Assembly: GCF_022698145.1 (NCBI RefSeq)
Contig: NZ_JALDAX010000021.1
Span: forward strand, 1-64,000
Source: Streptomyces spinosisporus
Lineage (GTDB): Bacteria > Actinomycetota > Actinomycetes > Streptomycetales > Streptomycetaceae
Reading direction: 5' to 3'
DNA length: 64,000 bases
Shown: one piece after another, positions 15,296-29,884 of the stretch
Layout: every line of letters begins with the position of its first letter
Position numbering within the stretch: position 1 is the first letter of the stretch
Program-made: the position numbers and the translations under genes
Notes under the pieces: model-generated
The model's database searches: none
Told to the model about the DNA's origin: nothing
The model's input: only the letters and a program-made list of their open reading frames with translations

Positions 15296-16432
15296 CTATG
15301 TCTGCGCGTTCCGCAGCCGGGCGAAGGACGTGTCCAGGCCCTGTTTCAGCAGCCCCGCCAGCGGACGCTCCACGAAGCGGTGCACCAGCAGGCTCAGCAC
15401 CAGGAAGCCGGCGATCACCGAGGCGACCAGCAGCCGCGGGTCCATGGTGCCGTCGAGCCGGTTGATCAGCGTCGTACCGGCGACGTAGTGGATCAGGTAG
15501 AGCGGATAGGTCAGGCTGCCGGCGGTGACCAGCCACCTCCAGCGGATGCGGTCCGTGGCGCCGAGCGCGATCGCCACCATGGCGAGCAGGAAGACGGTGA
15601 AGAGCGCCGTGCAGCCGCGCCAGCCGGAGACATGCTCGAAGTCGTCGATCCTGATGCCCAGTTCGCGCTGCCCCATCAGCCAGGCCATCGCGAGGATGCC
15701 CCACAGCAGCAGATCCTGCCCGAAGCGGTGCATCAGGTAGAGGGCGAGGCCCGCGATGAAGAACCAGGCGCCGTCCGGATTGGCGGCCAGCGTCAGCAGC
15801 CGGAAGTCCGCCACCGGGGCGAGCATGGCCGCGGCTCCCCAGACGCAGGCGAAGATCACGACCTTGCGGTACGTCAGCCCGGTGGCGACCACGGCCATGA
15901 AGAGCAGGTAGAAGCGCAGCTCCGACCAGAGCGTCCAGTACACGCCGTCGACGCTGTCCACGCCCGAACCGGACTGGAGCATCGTGAGGTTGAGCAGGAT
16001 GTCGCGCACCTTCAGCCGGTGCCAGACGCCGGGCATGACCACCACGAAGACCGTGGTGAAGACGATGCCGAACCAGTACGCCGGGTAGAGCCGGATCACC
16101 CGCGAGACGAAGAACTGCCGCGGGGTGCGCCCCCAGCACGACATGCAGATGACGAAGCCGCTGATCACGAAGAAGATCTCGACGCCGATCCAGCCGTAGG
16201 CGGCGACATGGAACACCGTCGGCATGGCCTCGGAGACCGGCCGGCCCCAGACCGCGTTGCCCGGCTGGTCGACGCGCCAACTGCCGGCGTAGTGGTGCAC
16301 GGCCACCATCAGGGCGGCGACCAGGCGCAGACCGTCGATGGCGTACAGCCGTGGGCGCTCGGGGCGACGTGGGGGACGGTGGACCCGCACCGTTCGCAAC
16401 TGCTGCGTCGGCCGGTCGACCATCACGGACAT
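15296..16432 (-). CDS. Membrane acyltransferase, family 3 (OafA/YrhL type)
   Basis: 378 aa with about ten hydrophobic segments. The N-terminal motif YAIDGLRLVAALMVAVHHY contains the Arg and His of the acyltransferase-3 active region, followed by IGVEIFFVISGFVI and RLYPAYW. Such proteins move acyl groups, often acetyl, onto polysaccharides, lipids or antibiotics; the substrate here cannot be told. I use the ATG at 16432; a TTG one codon earlier is also possible. It is the only non-information gene between the str and S10 operons and has terminator-like structures or leaders on both sides. Confidence 0.85.
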   Translation of the reverse strand: MSVMVDRPTQQLRTVRVHRPPRRPERPRLYAIDGLRLVAALMVAVHHYAGSWRVDQPGNAVWGRPVSEAMPTVFHVAAYGWIGVEIFFVISGFVICMSCWGRTPRQFFVSRVIRLYPAYWFGIVFTTVFVVVMPGVWHRLKVRDILLNLTMLQSGSGVDSVDGVYWTLWSELRFYLLFMAVVATGLTYRKVVIFACVWGAAAMLAPVADFRLLTLAANPDGAWFFIAGLALYLMHRFGQDLLLWGILAMAWLMGQRELGIRIDDFEHVSGWRGCTALFTVFLLAMVAIALGATDRIRWRWLVTAGSLTYPLYLIHYVAGTTLINRLDGTMDPRLLVASVIAGFLVLSLLVHRFVERPLAGLLKQGLDTSFARLRNAQT

Positions 16433-16566
16433 CAAGGATCATCCCCTGTCTGGCTGTTCGGAACTCCCTCACGCTAGGGGGTCACGTCCACCCCGAAGTG
16501 GACAGATATGGATGATCCGGTCGCCGCGTCCTTCAGAGTTCGCCCAGCCTTCACCGGACGTGCGAA

Positions 16567-16598
16567 AGGGCCCGTACGACCGGAGTCGTACGGGCCCT
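16567..16598 (-). terminator. Terminator after tuf
   Basis: AGGGCCCGTACGAC (16567-16580) pairs perfectly over 14 bp with GTCGTACGGGCCCT (16585-16598) around a CGGA tetraloop. It starts 24 bases after the tuf stop and closes the str operon. Symmetrical, so it may also stop opposing transcripts. Confidence 0.85.
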
Positions 16599-16621
16599 CT
16601 CAGAGGCCTAGCGGCTCAGAG

Positions 16622-17815
<1,194 letters not shown>

Positions 17816-17893
17816 TGGGGTCCTCCTGTGGAGTGGTTCTGGTACGCCTTACTTCATCGGCGCCAGGTGATCTTTGCTGTCATGGCCCGGGCC

Positions 17894-17931
17894 CCGGGGC
17901 ACTCCCCCACGAATGGGGAGGAATGCCCCGG
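17894..17931 (-). terminator. Hairpin between fusA and tuf
   Basis: CCGGGGCA (17894-17901) pairs with TGCCCCGG (17924-17931), and TCCCC/GGGGA continue inside after small bulges. It lies in the 170-base fusA-tuf spacer. A partial terminator or mRNA processing site here would let tuf be expressed more strongly than fusA. Confidence 0.6.
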
Positions 17932-17985
17932 CAGGCTCCGGAGTCAAGCCTAAGGCGTGTGGACGCAGTGCGTTAACGCGGTGCG

Positions 17986-20112
17986 TTACTCGCCCTTGGC
18001 CTTCGCGATGATCTCCTCGGCGACGTTCCGCGGAACCTCGGCGTAGGAGTCGAACTGCATGGAGTAGCTGGCGCGGCCGGACGTCTTGCTGCGCAGGTCG
18101 CCGACGTAACCGAACATCTCCGAGAGGGGCACGAGGCCCTTCACGACGCGGGCACCGGCCCGCTCCTCCATGGCCTGGATCTGGCCACGGCGGGAGTTGA
18201 TGTCGCCGATGACCTCACCCATGTAGTCCTCGGGCGTGGTGACCTCGACGGCCATCATCGGCTCGAGCAGCACGGGGCTGGCCTTGCGGGCGGCCTCCTT
18301 GAAGGCCTGCGAGCCGGCGATCTTGAAGGCGAGCTCGGAGGAGTCGACCTCGTGGTAGCCACCGTCGATGAGCGTGACGCGCACGCCCGTCATCTCGTAG
18401 CCCGCGAGGATGCCGAACTGCATGGCCTCCTGCGCACCGGCGTCGACCGAAGGGATGTACTCCTTCGGGATACGGCCACCGGTCACCTTGTTCACGAACT
18501 CGTACGAGGCGTCGCCGCCCTCGATGGGCTCGATCGCGATCTGCACCTTGGCGAACTGACCGGTACCACCGGTCTGCTTCTTGTGGGTGTAGTCCACGCG
18601 CTCGACGGCCTTGCGGATCGTCTCGCGGTAGGCGACCTGCGGCTTGCCGACGTTGGCCTCGACCTTGAACTCACGGCGCATACGGTCGACCAGCACCTCG
18701 AGGTGCAGCTCGCCCATACCACCGATGATGGTCTGGCCGGTTTCCTCGTCCGAGTGAACCTGGAAGGAGGGGTCCTCCTCCGCGAGACGCTGGATGGCGA
18801 CACCCAGCTTCTCCTGGTCACCCTTGGACTTGGGCTCGATGGCGACCTGAATGACCGGCGCCGGGAAGTCCATGGACTCCAGGATGACCGGGTTCTTGTC
18901 GTCGGACAGCGTCTCACCGGTGGTGGTCTGCTTCAGGCCCATGACGGCGATGATGTCGCCGGCGCCCACCGACTCGATCTCCTCACGCTTGTTCGCGTGC
19001 ATGCGGTAGATCTTGCCGATGCGCTCCTTCTTGCCCTTGACGGAGTTCAGCACGGCGGTGCCGGACTCCAGGCGGCCCGAGTAGACCCGGACGAAGGTGA
19101 GCTTGCCGAGGTGCGGGTCGCTCATGATCTTGAACGCCAGCGCGGACAGCGGCTCGTCGTCGGACGGCTTGCGCTTGACGACGACCTCGGGGTCCTTCAC
19201 GTCGTGGCCCTCGATGGCCTCGACGTCGAGCGGGGTCGGCAGGTAGCGCACGACCGCGTCGAGCAGGGGCTGGACGCCCTTGTTCTTGAACGCGGTACCG
19301 CAGAACACCGGGGTGACCGTGGTGTCGCTGGACTTGCCGGACGCGATGGTGATGCGACGGATCGCGGCGTACAGCTGCTCCTCGGTGGGCTCCTGGCCCT
19401 CCAGGTACAGCTCCATGACCTCTTCGTCGTTCTCCGCGACGGCCTCGACCAGCTTGCCGCGCCACTCCTCGGCGGCCTCGGTGTGCGTGGCCGGGATGTC
19501 GACGACGTCGTACATCTCGCCCTTGGCGGCCTCGGCGGACCACACGAGCGCCTTCATGCGGACCAGGTCCACGACGCCCTTGAAGTCGGCCTCGGCGCCG
19601 ATCGGGAGCTGCATGACGAGCGGCTGGGCGCCCAGGCGGTCCGAGATCATGTCCACGCAGCGGTGGAACTCGGCGCCGGTACGGTCCAGCTTGTTCACGA
19701 AGCAGATGCGCGGCACGCCGTAACGGTCGGCCTGACGCCACACCGTCTCGGACTGCGGCTCGACACCGGCGACACCGTCGAACACCGTGACGGCACCGTC
19801 GAGGACGCGGAGCGAACGCTCCACCTCGACCGTGAAGTCGACGTGCCCGGGGGTGTCGATGATGTTGATCGTGTAGTCGTTGTCCTCGAGCGGCCAGTGA
19901 CAGGTGGTGGCAGCAGAGGTGATCGTGATGCCACGCTCCTGCTCCTGCTCCATCCAGTCCATGGTGGCAGCGCCGTCGTGGACCTCACCGATCTTGTAGC
20001 TGACGCCGGTGTAGAAGAGGATCCGCTCGGTGGTGGTCGTCTTGCCCGCGTCGATGTGGGCCATGATCCCGATGTTGCGGACCCTGGCCAGGTCAAGTGA
20101 AGTGGTAGCCAT
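17986..20112 (-). CDS. fusA: Elongation factor G
   Basis: 708 aa. Ribosomal translocase GTPase. G1 AHIDAGKTTTTERILFYTG, switch GITITSAATTCHW, G3 DTPGHVDFTVEVERSLRVLD and G4 NKLDRTGAEF lie in the first 150 residues; domains II-V follow with GMGELHLEVLVDRMRREF and EPMMAVEVTTPEDYMGEVIG. Full length. str operon, 39 bases after rpsG. Confidence 0.98.
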   Translation of the reverse strand: MATTSLDLARVRNIGIMAHIDAGKTTTTERILFYTGVSYKIGEVHDGAATMDWMEQEQERGITITSAATTCHWPLEDNDYTINIIDTPGHVDFTVEVERSLRVLDGAVTVFDGVAGVEPQSETVWRQADRYGVPRICFVNKLDRTGAEFHRCVDMISDRLGAQPLVMQLPIGAEADFKGVVDLVRMKALVWSAEAAKGEMYDVVDIPATHTEAAEEWRGKLVEAVAENDEEVMELYLEGQEPTEEQLYAAIRRITIASGKSSDTTVTPVFCGTAFKNKGVQPLLDAVVRYLPTPLDVEAIEGHDVKDPEVVVKRKPSDDEPLSALAFKIMSDPHLGKLTFVRVYSGRLESGTAVLNSVKGKKERIGKIYRMHANKREEIESVGAGDIIAVMGLKQTTTGETLSDDKNPVILESMDFPAPVIQVAIEPKSKGDQEKLGVAIQRLAEEDPSFQVHSDEETGQTIIGGMGELHLEVLVDRMRREFKVEANVGKPQVAYRETIRKAVERVDYTHKKQTGGTGQFAKVQIAIEPIEGGDASYEFVNKVTGGRIPKEYIPSVDAGAQEAMQFGILAGYEMTGVRVTLIDGGYHEVDSSELAFKIAGSQAFKEAARKASPVLLEPMMAVEVTTPEDYMGEVIGDINSRRGQIQAMEERAGARVVKGLVPLSEMFGYVGDLRSKTSGRASYSMQFDSYAEVPRNVAEEIIAKAKGE

Positions 20113-20151
20113 AAGGCTTCAGTCTTCTCTCGGTCTCGATGGGGGAAGCGA

Positions 20152-20622
20152 CTACCAGCGGTAGTGCGCGAAGGCCTTGTTGGACTCGGCCATCTTGTGG
20201 GTGTCCTCGCGCTTCTTCACAGCGGCACCAAGGCCGTTGGAGGCGTCGAGAAGCTCGTTGAGCAGACGCTCGGTCATGGTCTTCTCGCGACGGGCGCGCG
20301 AGTAACCGACCAGCCAGCGCAGCGCGAGCGTGTTGGCACGACCGGGCTTGACCTCGATCGGAACCTGGTACGTCGCACCACCGACACGGCGGGACTTGAC
20401 CTCGAGGGTCGGCTTGATGTTCTCCAGCGCGCGCTTCAGCGTGATGATCGGGTCGTTGCCCGTCTTCTCACGCAGACCCTCCATGGCGCCGTAGACGATG
20501 CGCTCGGCGGTGGAGCGCTTGCCGTTGAGCAGCACCTTGTTGATGAGGGAGGTCACCAGAGGAGAACCGTAGACCGGGTCGATGATGACCGGGCGCTTCG
20601 GGGCGGGGCCCTTACGAGGCAT
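20152..20622 (-). CDS. rpsG: 30S ribosomal protein S7
   Basis: 156 aa. Primary assembly protein of the 30S head and, in E. coli, the repressor of the str operon. Start MPRKGPAPKRPVIIDPVYGS; the C-terminal KREDTHKMAESNKAFAHYRW is the standard S7 ending. Two bases after rpsL. Confidence 0.98.
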   Translation of the reverse strand: MPRKGPAPKRPVIIDPVYGSPLVTSLINKVLLNGKRSTAERIVYGAMEGLREKTGNDPIITLKRALENIKPTLEVKSRRVGGATYQVPIEVKPGRANTLALRWLVGYSRARREKTMTERLLNELLDASNGLGAAVKKREDTHKMAESNKAFAHYRW

Positions 20623-20624
20623 TC

Positions 20625-20996
20625 TTACTTCTCCTTCTTGGCGCCGTAGCGGCTGCGGGCCTGCTTGCGGTTCTTGACACCCTGGGTGTCGAGCGAACCA
20701 CGGATGATCTTGTAGCGAACACCCGGCAGGTCCTTCACACGGCCGCCGCGCACGAGCACGATGGAGTGCTCCTGCAGGTTGTGTCCCTCACCCGGAATGT
20801 AAGCGGTGACCTCGATCCCGCTGGTCAGACGCACACGCGCGACCTTACGCAGGGCCGAGTTCGGCTTCTTCGGGGTGGTCGTGAACACACGCGTGCAGAC
20901 GCCGCGACGCTGAGGGGAACCCTCGAGTGCGGGCGTCTTGTTCTTCTCGACCTTGTCCTGCCGGCCCTTGCGGACCAGCTGCTGGATCGTAGGCAC
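20625..20996 (-). CDS. rpsL: 30S ribosomal protein S12
   Basis: 123 aa. Decoding-centre protein that controls accuracy. GTG start at 20996 with GGAGAAGTA upstream. Lys43 (TPKKPNSALRK) and Lys88 (GGRVKDLPG), the two positions whose changes give streptomycin resistance and often enhanced antibiotic production in Streptomyces, are both wild type. First gene of the str operon. Confidence 0.98.
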   Translation of the reverse strand: MPTIQQLVRKGRQDKVEKNKTPALEGSPQRRGVCTRVFTTTPKKPNSALRKVARVRLTSGIEVTAYIPGEGHNLQEHSIVLVRGGRVKDLPGVRYKIIRGSLDTQGVKNRKQARSRYGAKKEK

Positions 20997-21046
20997 TACT
21001 TCTCCGGTTTCTGTGTGCCGAATGGTGAAGCTAACCTGGAACGTCG

Positions 21047-21071
21047 CCGACCCACGCGGTCGGGTGTGTCG
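21047..21071 (-). promoter_or_regulatory. Leader hairpin shared with the S10 operon
   Basis: CCGACC (21047-21052), loop CACGC and GGTCGG (21058-21063), with GTGTCG in the flank. It matches the S10 leader block at 14971-14995 with one mismatch. It lies 50 bases before the rpsL start, inside the transcribed leader. Confidence 0.65.
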
Positions 21072-21190
21072 AATCCGGTGGACCCCCGCCGCGAGGCAGG
21101 AAAGAGCACAGATTACGGTGGCCGCTCACAGCTCGCGATGCGGTTGAAGGCACGCACGAGAGCCAGGGCACACCCCAGGCACAAGGTCTG

Positions 21191-21219
21191 AGCGTACCTA
21201 CCTCATTCGCTGTGGTCAA
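21191..21219 (-). promoter_or_regulatory. rpsL promoter
   Basis: TTGACC (-35, 21214-21219) and TACGCT (-10, 21191-21196) on the minus strand are separated by exactly 17 bases, a near-ideal vegetative promoter. The predicted start is near 21184. Streptomyces rpsL promoters are known to be strong and constitutive, which fits. Confidence 0.75.
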
Positions 21220-21317
21220 AACAAATGGGCCGCGCCCGCATCACCGTGCGGTCCATGTCAAGACCATGCGCAGAAATGATCTTCGATTCGCCGCTTCGGA
21301 CCCCTGCGCCGGGGTCG

Positions 21318-21830
21318 TCAGCCGGCCGCGATGGACACCGCAAGCAGCAGCGTCAGCACCAGCGCCCAGCCCGCGGTCGACAGCCAGCCGAGCACCAGTC
21401 CGGTCAGGGCGAGACCGTCGCCGCCCTCGCCGGTGCGCTCCATCTCGTTGCGCGAGGCGTGGCCCAGGATGACCGCCGGGATGCCGGTGAGCCCCATGGT
21501 GGGCAGACAGAGCAGGCCGCACACGGCCGCCCCTATCGCCTTCGCGTTCGTCTGCCGCCGCACCGGCAGAAAGGTCTGCGGAACGGGCGCGGCGGCCGCC
21601 GGCTGCGGCACCGGCCCCGTCGGGAGGTCGGAGACCAGCAGCGCCAGCTCCCCCACCGTACGAGCCGCGTAGGCCCGCGACACGCGCTTCTCGAACTCGT
21701 CGTGCTGCAGCCTGCCCTCCCCGTACCCCGCTCTGAGCACATCCACGGCACGCTCACGATCCGCATGCGAGGCAAGCATGGACGGGCCGGCCTGCGCCTG
21801 CCACGGCTGCCAAGGAGTCGGGTACGACAC
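21318..21830 (-). CDS. DUF1707/DUF4190-type membrane protein
   Basis: 170 aa. Residues ~18-65 form a DUF1707 domain (ASHADRERAVDVLRAGYGEG then RLQHDEFEKRVSRAYAARTV), a small helical module common at the N-termini of actinobacterial membrane proteins. A Pro/Ala linker follows, then a DUF4190-like region with two hydrophobic segments (AAVCGLLCLPTMGLTGIPAV and a C-terminal one). The start is the GTG at 21830, behind GGGAGGTGTCC; a longer upstream reading lacks a good site. It sits between rpoC and the str operon, and its role is unknown. Confidence 0.8.
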   Translation of the reverse strand: MSYPTPWQPWQAQAGPSMLASHADRERAVDVLRAGYGEGRLQHDEFEKRVSRAYAARTVGELALLVSDLPTGPVPQPAAAAPVPQTFLPVRRQTNAKAIGAAVCGLLCLPTMGLTGIPAVILGHASRNEMERTGEGGDGLALTGLVLGWLSTAGWALVLTLLLAVSIAAG

Positions 21831-21922
21831 GGACACCTCCCCCAGAGGCGGCTGAATCCCTTCATCATGCTCCAACGCACCGTTTTCGGCAGGGGTTCCC
21901 GCGGGGGTTCCTGAGAACACGC

Positions 21923-21958
21923 CGCAGGGCGGCCACCCCGAGAGGTGACCGCCCTGCG
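21923..21958 (-). terminator. Terminator between rpoC and the DUF1707 gene
   Basis: CGCAGGGCGG-C-CACC (21923-21937) pairs with GGTG-A-CCGCCCTGCG (21944-21958), with a single mismatch. On the minus strand it lies after the rpoC start-to-stop direction is complete upstream of rpoC's own stop at 21977, that is, just past the end of rpoC. It closes the rpoBC transcript before the next gene's start side is reached. Confidence 0.7.
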
Positions 21959-21976
21959 ATGCGAGCGAACGCTTGC

Positions 21977-25876
<3,900 letters not shown>

Positions 25877-25934
25877 TATGCGTCAATCCCTCTCAGGGTC
25901 GTGAGTCTGTGGTCTGAAACGGGGGCCTGGGGGT

Positions 25935-25964
25935 CGGCGGGCCCTGGTCGGTCAGGGCCCGCCG
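25935..25964 (-). other. Hairpin in the rpoB-rpoC gap
   Basis: GGCGGGCCCT (25936-25945) and AGGGCCCGCC (25954-25963) form a perfect 10-bp stem in the 96-base gap. A full terminator here would uncouple beta from beta-prime, so an mRNA processing or stability role is more likely. Confidence 0.5.
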
Positions 25965-25972
25965 GACTCCCG

Positions 25973-28900
25973 TCAGACCTCTTCGACGCTGCTCGGCTCG
26001 CGCCGGGACAGGTCGATGCCGAGCTCCTCCGCAGCGCGGAAGACGTCCTCGTCGGTGTCGCGCATCTCGATGGACATACCGTCGCTGGACAGCACCTCCA
26101 CGTTCAGGCAGAGAGACTGCATCTCCTTGATGAGCACCTTGAAGGACTCGGGGATGCCGGGCTCGGGGATGTTCTCGCCCTTGACGATGGCCTCGTAGAC
26201 CTTCACGCGGCCGGTGACGTCGTCGGACTTGATGGTCAGCAGCTCCTGGAGGGCGTAGGCGGCGCCGTAAGCCTCCAGCGCCCACACCTCCATCTCGCCG
26301 AACCGCTGGCCACCGAACTGGGCCTTACCACCCAGCGGCTGCTGGGTGATCATCGAGTACGGACCGGTCGAGCGGGCGTGCAGCTTGTCGTCGACCAGGT
26401 GGTGCAGCTTCAGGATGTACATGTAGCCGACCGAGATCGGGTCCGGGAACGGCTCACCGCTGCGGCCGTCGAACAGCCGCGCCTTACCGGTCGGGAGCAC
26501 CATGCGCTCGCCGTCCCGGTTCGGAATGGTGTGCTGCAGCAGACCCGCGAGCTCGTCCTCGCGCGCACCGTCGAAGACGGGGGTCGCGACGTTCGTGCCC
26601 GGGTCGACCTGGTCGGCGCCGATCGCCTGCAGGCGCTGCGCCCACTCCTCGCTGAGGCCGGAGACGTCCCAGCCGCGGCTGGCGAGCCAGCCGAGGTGGA
26701 TCTCCAGGACCTGTCCCGGGTTCATTCGGGACGGGACACCCAGCGGGTTGAGGATGATGTCGACCGGCGTTCCGTCCTCGAGGAACGGCATGTCCTCGAT
26801 GGGCAGGATCTTGGAGATGACGCCCTTGTTGCCGTGGCGGCCGGCGAGCTTGTCACCGTCGGTGATCTTGCGCTTCTGCGCGACGTAGACGCGCACCAGC
26901 TGGTTCACACCGGGGGGAAGCTCGTCACCCTCCTCGCGGTCGAAGACGCGTACGCCGATGACCTTGCCGGTCTCGCCGTGCGGCACCTTCAGCGAGGTGT
27001 CACGGACCTCACGGGCCTTCTCACCGAAGATCGCGCGCAGCAGGCGCTCCTCGGGGGTCAGCTCGGTCTCACCCTTGGGGGTCACCTTGCCGACGAGGAT
27101 GTCGCCGGCGATGACCTCGGCACCGATGCGGATGATGCCGCGCTCGTCGAGGTCGGCGAGGACCTCCTCGGAGACGTTCGGGATGTCCCGGGTGATCTCC
27201 TCGGGGCCGAGCTTGGTGTCACGGGCGTCGACCTCGTGCTCCTCGATGTGGATCGAGGAGAGGACGTCGTCCTGCACGAGGCGCTGCGACAGGATGATCG
27301 CGTCCTCGTAGTTGTGACCCTCCCACGGCATGAACGCGACCAGCAGGTTCTTGCCGAGGGCCATCTCGCCCTCTTGGGTGGCGGGACCGTCGGCGAGGAC
27401 CTGGCCCTCGACGAGGCGGTCGCCCTCGCTGACGATGACCTTCTGGTTGACCGAGGTGCCCTGGTTGGAACGGGCGAACTTGGCCAGGCGGTACGTGATG
27501 TACGTGCCGTCGTCGTTGGCGGTGGTGATGTAGTCCGCGGAGACCTCCTGGACCACACCCGCCTTCTCGGCCTTGACCACGTCGCCGGCGTCGACCGCGG
27601 AGCGGTACTCCATGCCGGTGCCGACGAGCGGGGCCTCGCTCTTGATGAGCGGCACGGCCTGGCGCATCATGTTCGCGCCCATCAGGGCACGGTTGGCGTC
27701 GTCGTGCTCGAGGAACGGGATCATGGCGGTCGCGACCGACACCATCTGGCGCGGCGAGACGTCCATGTAGTCCACGTCGTCACCGGCGACGTAGTCGACC
27801 TCACCGCCACGGCGGCGGACGAGGACGCGGTTCTCGGCGAAGCGCAGGTCGTCCGTCAGGGTGGCGTTGGCCTGCGCGATGACGAATCGGTCCTCTTCGT
27901 CGGCCGTCAGGTAGTCCACCTCGTCGGTGACCTGGCCGTCGACGACCTTGCGGTACGGCGTCTCGACGAAACCGAACGCGTTGACCCGGCCGTAGGAGGC
28001 GAGCGAGCCGATCAGACCGATGTTCGGGCCTTCGGGCGTCTCGATCGGGCACATGCGGCCGTAGTGCGAGGGGTGCACGTCACGGACCTCGAAGCCGGCC
28101 CGCTCACGGGAGAGACCACCCGGGCCAAGAGCCGACAGACGGCGCTTGTGGGTGAGACCCGACAGCGGGTTGTTCTGGTCCATGAACTGCGAGAGCTGGC
28201 TGGTGCCGAAGAACTCCTTGATGGAGGCGACGACCGGCCGGATGTTGATCAGGGTCTGCGGCGTGATCGCCTCGACGTCCTGGGTCGTCATGCGCTCACG
28301 GACGACTCGCTCCATACGCGCCAGACCCGTACGGACCTGGTTCTGGATGAGCTCGCCGACGCTGCGCAGACGACGGTTGCCGAAGTGGTCGATGTCGTCG
28401 GTCTCGACGACGATCGTCTGGCCGCTGTCGCCGACCGTCTCGATCTCGCCCGCGTGCAGCTTCACCAGGTACTTGATCGTCGAGATGATGTCCTCGACGG
28501 TCAGGATGCCCGCGTCCAGCGGAGCGTCCGCACCCAGCTTCTTGTTGACCTTGTAGCGGCCGACCTTGGCGAGGTCGTAGCGCTTGGGGTTGAAGTAGAG
28601 GTTCTCGAGCAGCGTCTGCGCGGCCTCACGCGTGGGGGGCTCGCCCGGACGCAGCTTGCGGTAGATGTCGAGCAGCGCGTCGTCCTGGCCCTGGGTGTGG
28701 TCCTTCTCCAGGGTGGCGCGCATCGACTCGTACTCGCCGAACTCCTCCAGGATCTGCTCGGTCGTCCAACCGAGAGCCTTCAGGAGCACGGTGACGGACT
28801 GCTTGCGCTTGCGGTCGATGCGCACACCGACCATGTCGCGCTTGTCGATCTCCATCTCCAGCCAGGCACCCCGGGACGGGATGATCTTGGCGGAGAAGAT

Positions 28901-29458
28901 GTCCTTGTCGGACGTCTTGTCGATGGAGGAGTCGAAGTAGACACCCGGCGAACGGACCAGCTGCGACACCACGACACGCTCGGTGCCGTTGATGACGAAG
29001 GTGCCCTTGTTGGTCATGAGCGGGAAGTCGCCCATGAAGACCGTCTGGGACTTGATCTCGCCGGTCTCGTTGTTGGTGAACTCGGCCGTGACGAACAGCG
29101 GAGCCGCGTACGTGAAGTCGCGCTCCTTGCACTCGTCGATGCTGTTCTTCGGCGGCTCGAAACGGTGGTCGCGGAACGTCAGCGACATCGACCCGGAGAA
29201 GTCCTCGATCGGGGAGATCTCCTCGAAGATCTCCTCGAGGCCGGACTTCGTGGGGACATCCTGACCGGATTCCAGAGCCTCCTCGACCCGACTCTGCCAG
29301 GCGGTGTTGCCGAGCAGCCAGTCAAAGCTCTCGGTCTGCAGCGCGAGCAGGTTGGGAACCTCGAGAGGCTCCTTGATCTTTGCAAAAGAGATGCGCAGCG
29401 GGGCGGTGCTGGCGCCGTTGTTCGTATTCGCGGTCGAGGCATTGCGCGAGGCGGCCAA
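25973..29458 (-). CDS. rpoB: RNA polymerase beta subunit
   Basis: 1161 aa. I take the TTG at 29458 (reading AASRNASTANTNNG) because GGAAGGA lies at the right distance and the length matches Streptomyces RpoB; a start 10 codons upstream is possible. The rifampicin region (FFGTSQLSQFMDQNNPLSG, then LTHKRRLSALGPGGL, about residues 415-445) is wild type, so drug sensitivity is expected. The C-terminal part has the GHNYEDAIILSQRLV and FGEMEVWALEAYGAAY blocks. A long leader with a good promoter precedes it. Confidence 0.97.
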   Translation of the reverse strand: MAASRNASTANTNNGASTAPLRISFAKIKEPLEVPNLLALQTESFDWLLGNTAWQSRVEEALESGQDVPTKSGLEEIFEEISPIEDFSGSMSLTFRDHRFEPPKNSIDECKERDFTYAAPLFVTAEFTNNETGEIKSQTVFMGDFPLMTNKGTFVINGTERVVVSQLVRSPGVYFDSSIDKTSDKDIFSAKIIPSRGAWLEMEIDKRDMVGVRIDRKRKQSVTVLLKALGWTTEQILEEFGEYESMRATLEKDHTQGQDDALLDIYRKLRPGEPPTREAAQTLLENLYFNPKRYDLAKVGRYKVNKKLGADAPLDAGILTVEDIISTIKYLVKLHAGEIETVGDSGQTIVVETDDIDHFGNRRLRSVGELIQNQVRTGLARMERVVRERMTTQDVEAITPQTLINIRPVVASIKEFFGTSQLSQFMDQNNPLSGLTHKRRLSALGPGGLSRERAGFEVRDVHPSHYGRMCPIETPEGPNIGLIGSLASYGRVNAFGFVETPYRKVVDGQVTDEVDYLTADEEDRFVIAQANATLTDDLRFAENRVLVRRRGGEVDYVAGDDVDYMDVSPRQMVSVATAMIPFLEHDDANRALMGANMMRQAVPLIKSEAPLVGTGMEYRSAVDAGDVVKAEKAGVVQEVSADYITTANDDGTYITYRLAKFARSNQGTSVNQKVIVSEGDRLVEGQVLADGPATQEGEMALGKNLLVAFMPWEGHNYEDAIILSQRLVQDDVLSSIHIEEHEVDARDTKLGPEEITRDIPNVSEEVLADLDERGIIRIGAEVIAGDILVGKVTPKGETELTPEERLLRAIFGEKAREVRDTSLKVPHGETGKVIGVRVFDREEGDELPPGVNQLVRVYVAQKRKITDGDKLAGRHGNKGVISKILPIEDMPFLEDGTPVDIILNPLGVPSRMNPGQVLEIHLGWLASRGWDVSGLSEEWAQRLQAIGADQVDPGTNVATPVFDGAREDELAGLLQHTIPNRDGERMVLPTGKARLFDGRSGEPFPDPISVGYMYILKLHHLVDDKLHARSTGPYSMITQQPLGGKAQFGGQRFGEMEVWALEAYGAAYALQELLTIKSDDVTGRVKVYEAIVKGENIPEPGIPESFKVLIKEMQSLCLNVEVLSSDGMSIEMRDTDEDVFRAAEELGIDLSRREPSSVEEV

Positions 29459-29641
29459 GAGGGGGTCCTTCCGAGGGCTCGGACTCACTACGCGCGTACC
29501 GGTCCCTCATCCAGCGCACGAGGACAGATTTCCCTGGGACGGCTTTTTGGCCAGGTCAGGGACGGTCTGAACGTCGGTGCTGGGGCGAGGGCAGACCCCT
29601 GGTGACGGGCAGGGGACAGCTAACAGGCAGCGCAAAGGGTC

Positions 29642-29670
29642 AGTGTAGCCACTTGGCACACTGATGTCCA
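29642..29670 (-). promoter_or_regulatory. rpoBC promoter
   Basis: TGGACA (-35, 29665-29670) and TACACT (-10, 29642-29647) on the minus strand are 17 bases apart, close to the sigma-HrdB consensus. The predicted start is near 29635. It would allow rpoBC to be transcribed apart from rplJL. Confidence 0.7.
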
Positions 29671-29884
29671 GCCCCGATTTTTTGAGACCCTCGTTGTCCT
29701 CAACGCCCTCGGCATGCCTGCCCTCGATGCACGTTGATACTGCCCTCTTCGTCGCCGATCCATGCCTCGGATTCGGATCGTTGTGACGACGCGTCCTGAG
29801 AATTGCGCGCTGCGTGCGGTTCGTCAAGGCCCCCATGGCCCAAACCACATACCACCTGGGGTGCTTGAAGGCACGACGAAGATC

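Larger units (their letters stand above)
20997..21317 (-). promoter_or_regulatory. str operon leader region, no gene
   Basis: A 321-base gene-free stretch upstream of rpsL. It has a strong promoter match at 21191-21219, a leader of about 190 bases and the shared hairpin at 21047-21063. Beyond the promoter, up to the stop of the upstream membrane-protein gene at 21318, I see no further structure. Confidence 0.75.

Noticed and set aside
29507..29848. A 113-codon minus-strand frame in the rpoB leader
   Set aside because: It contains the strong rpoB promoter inside it and resembles no family; probably untranslated.
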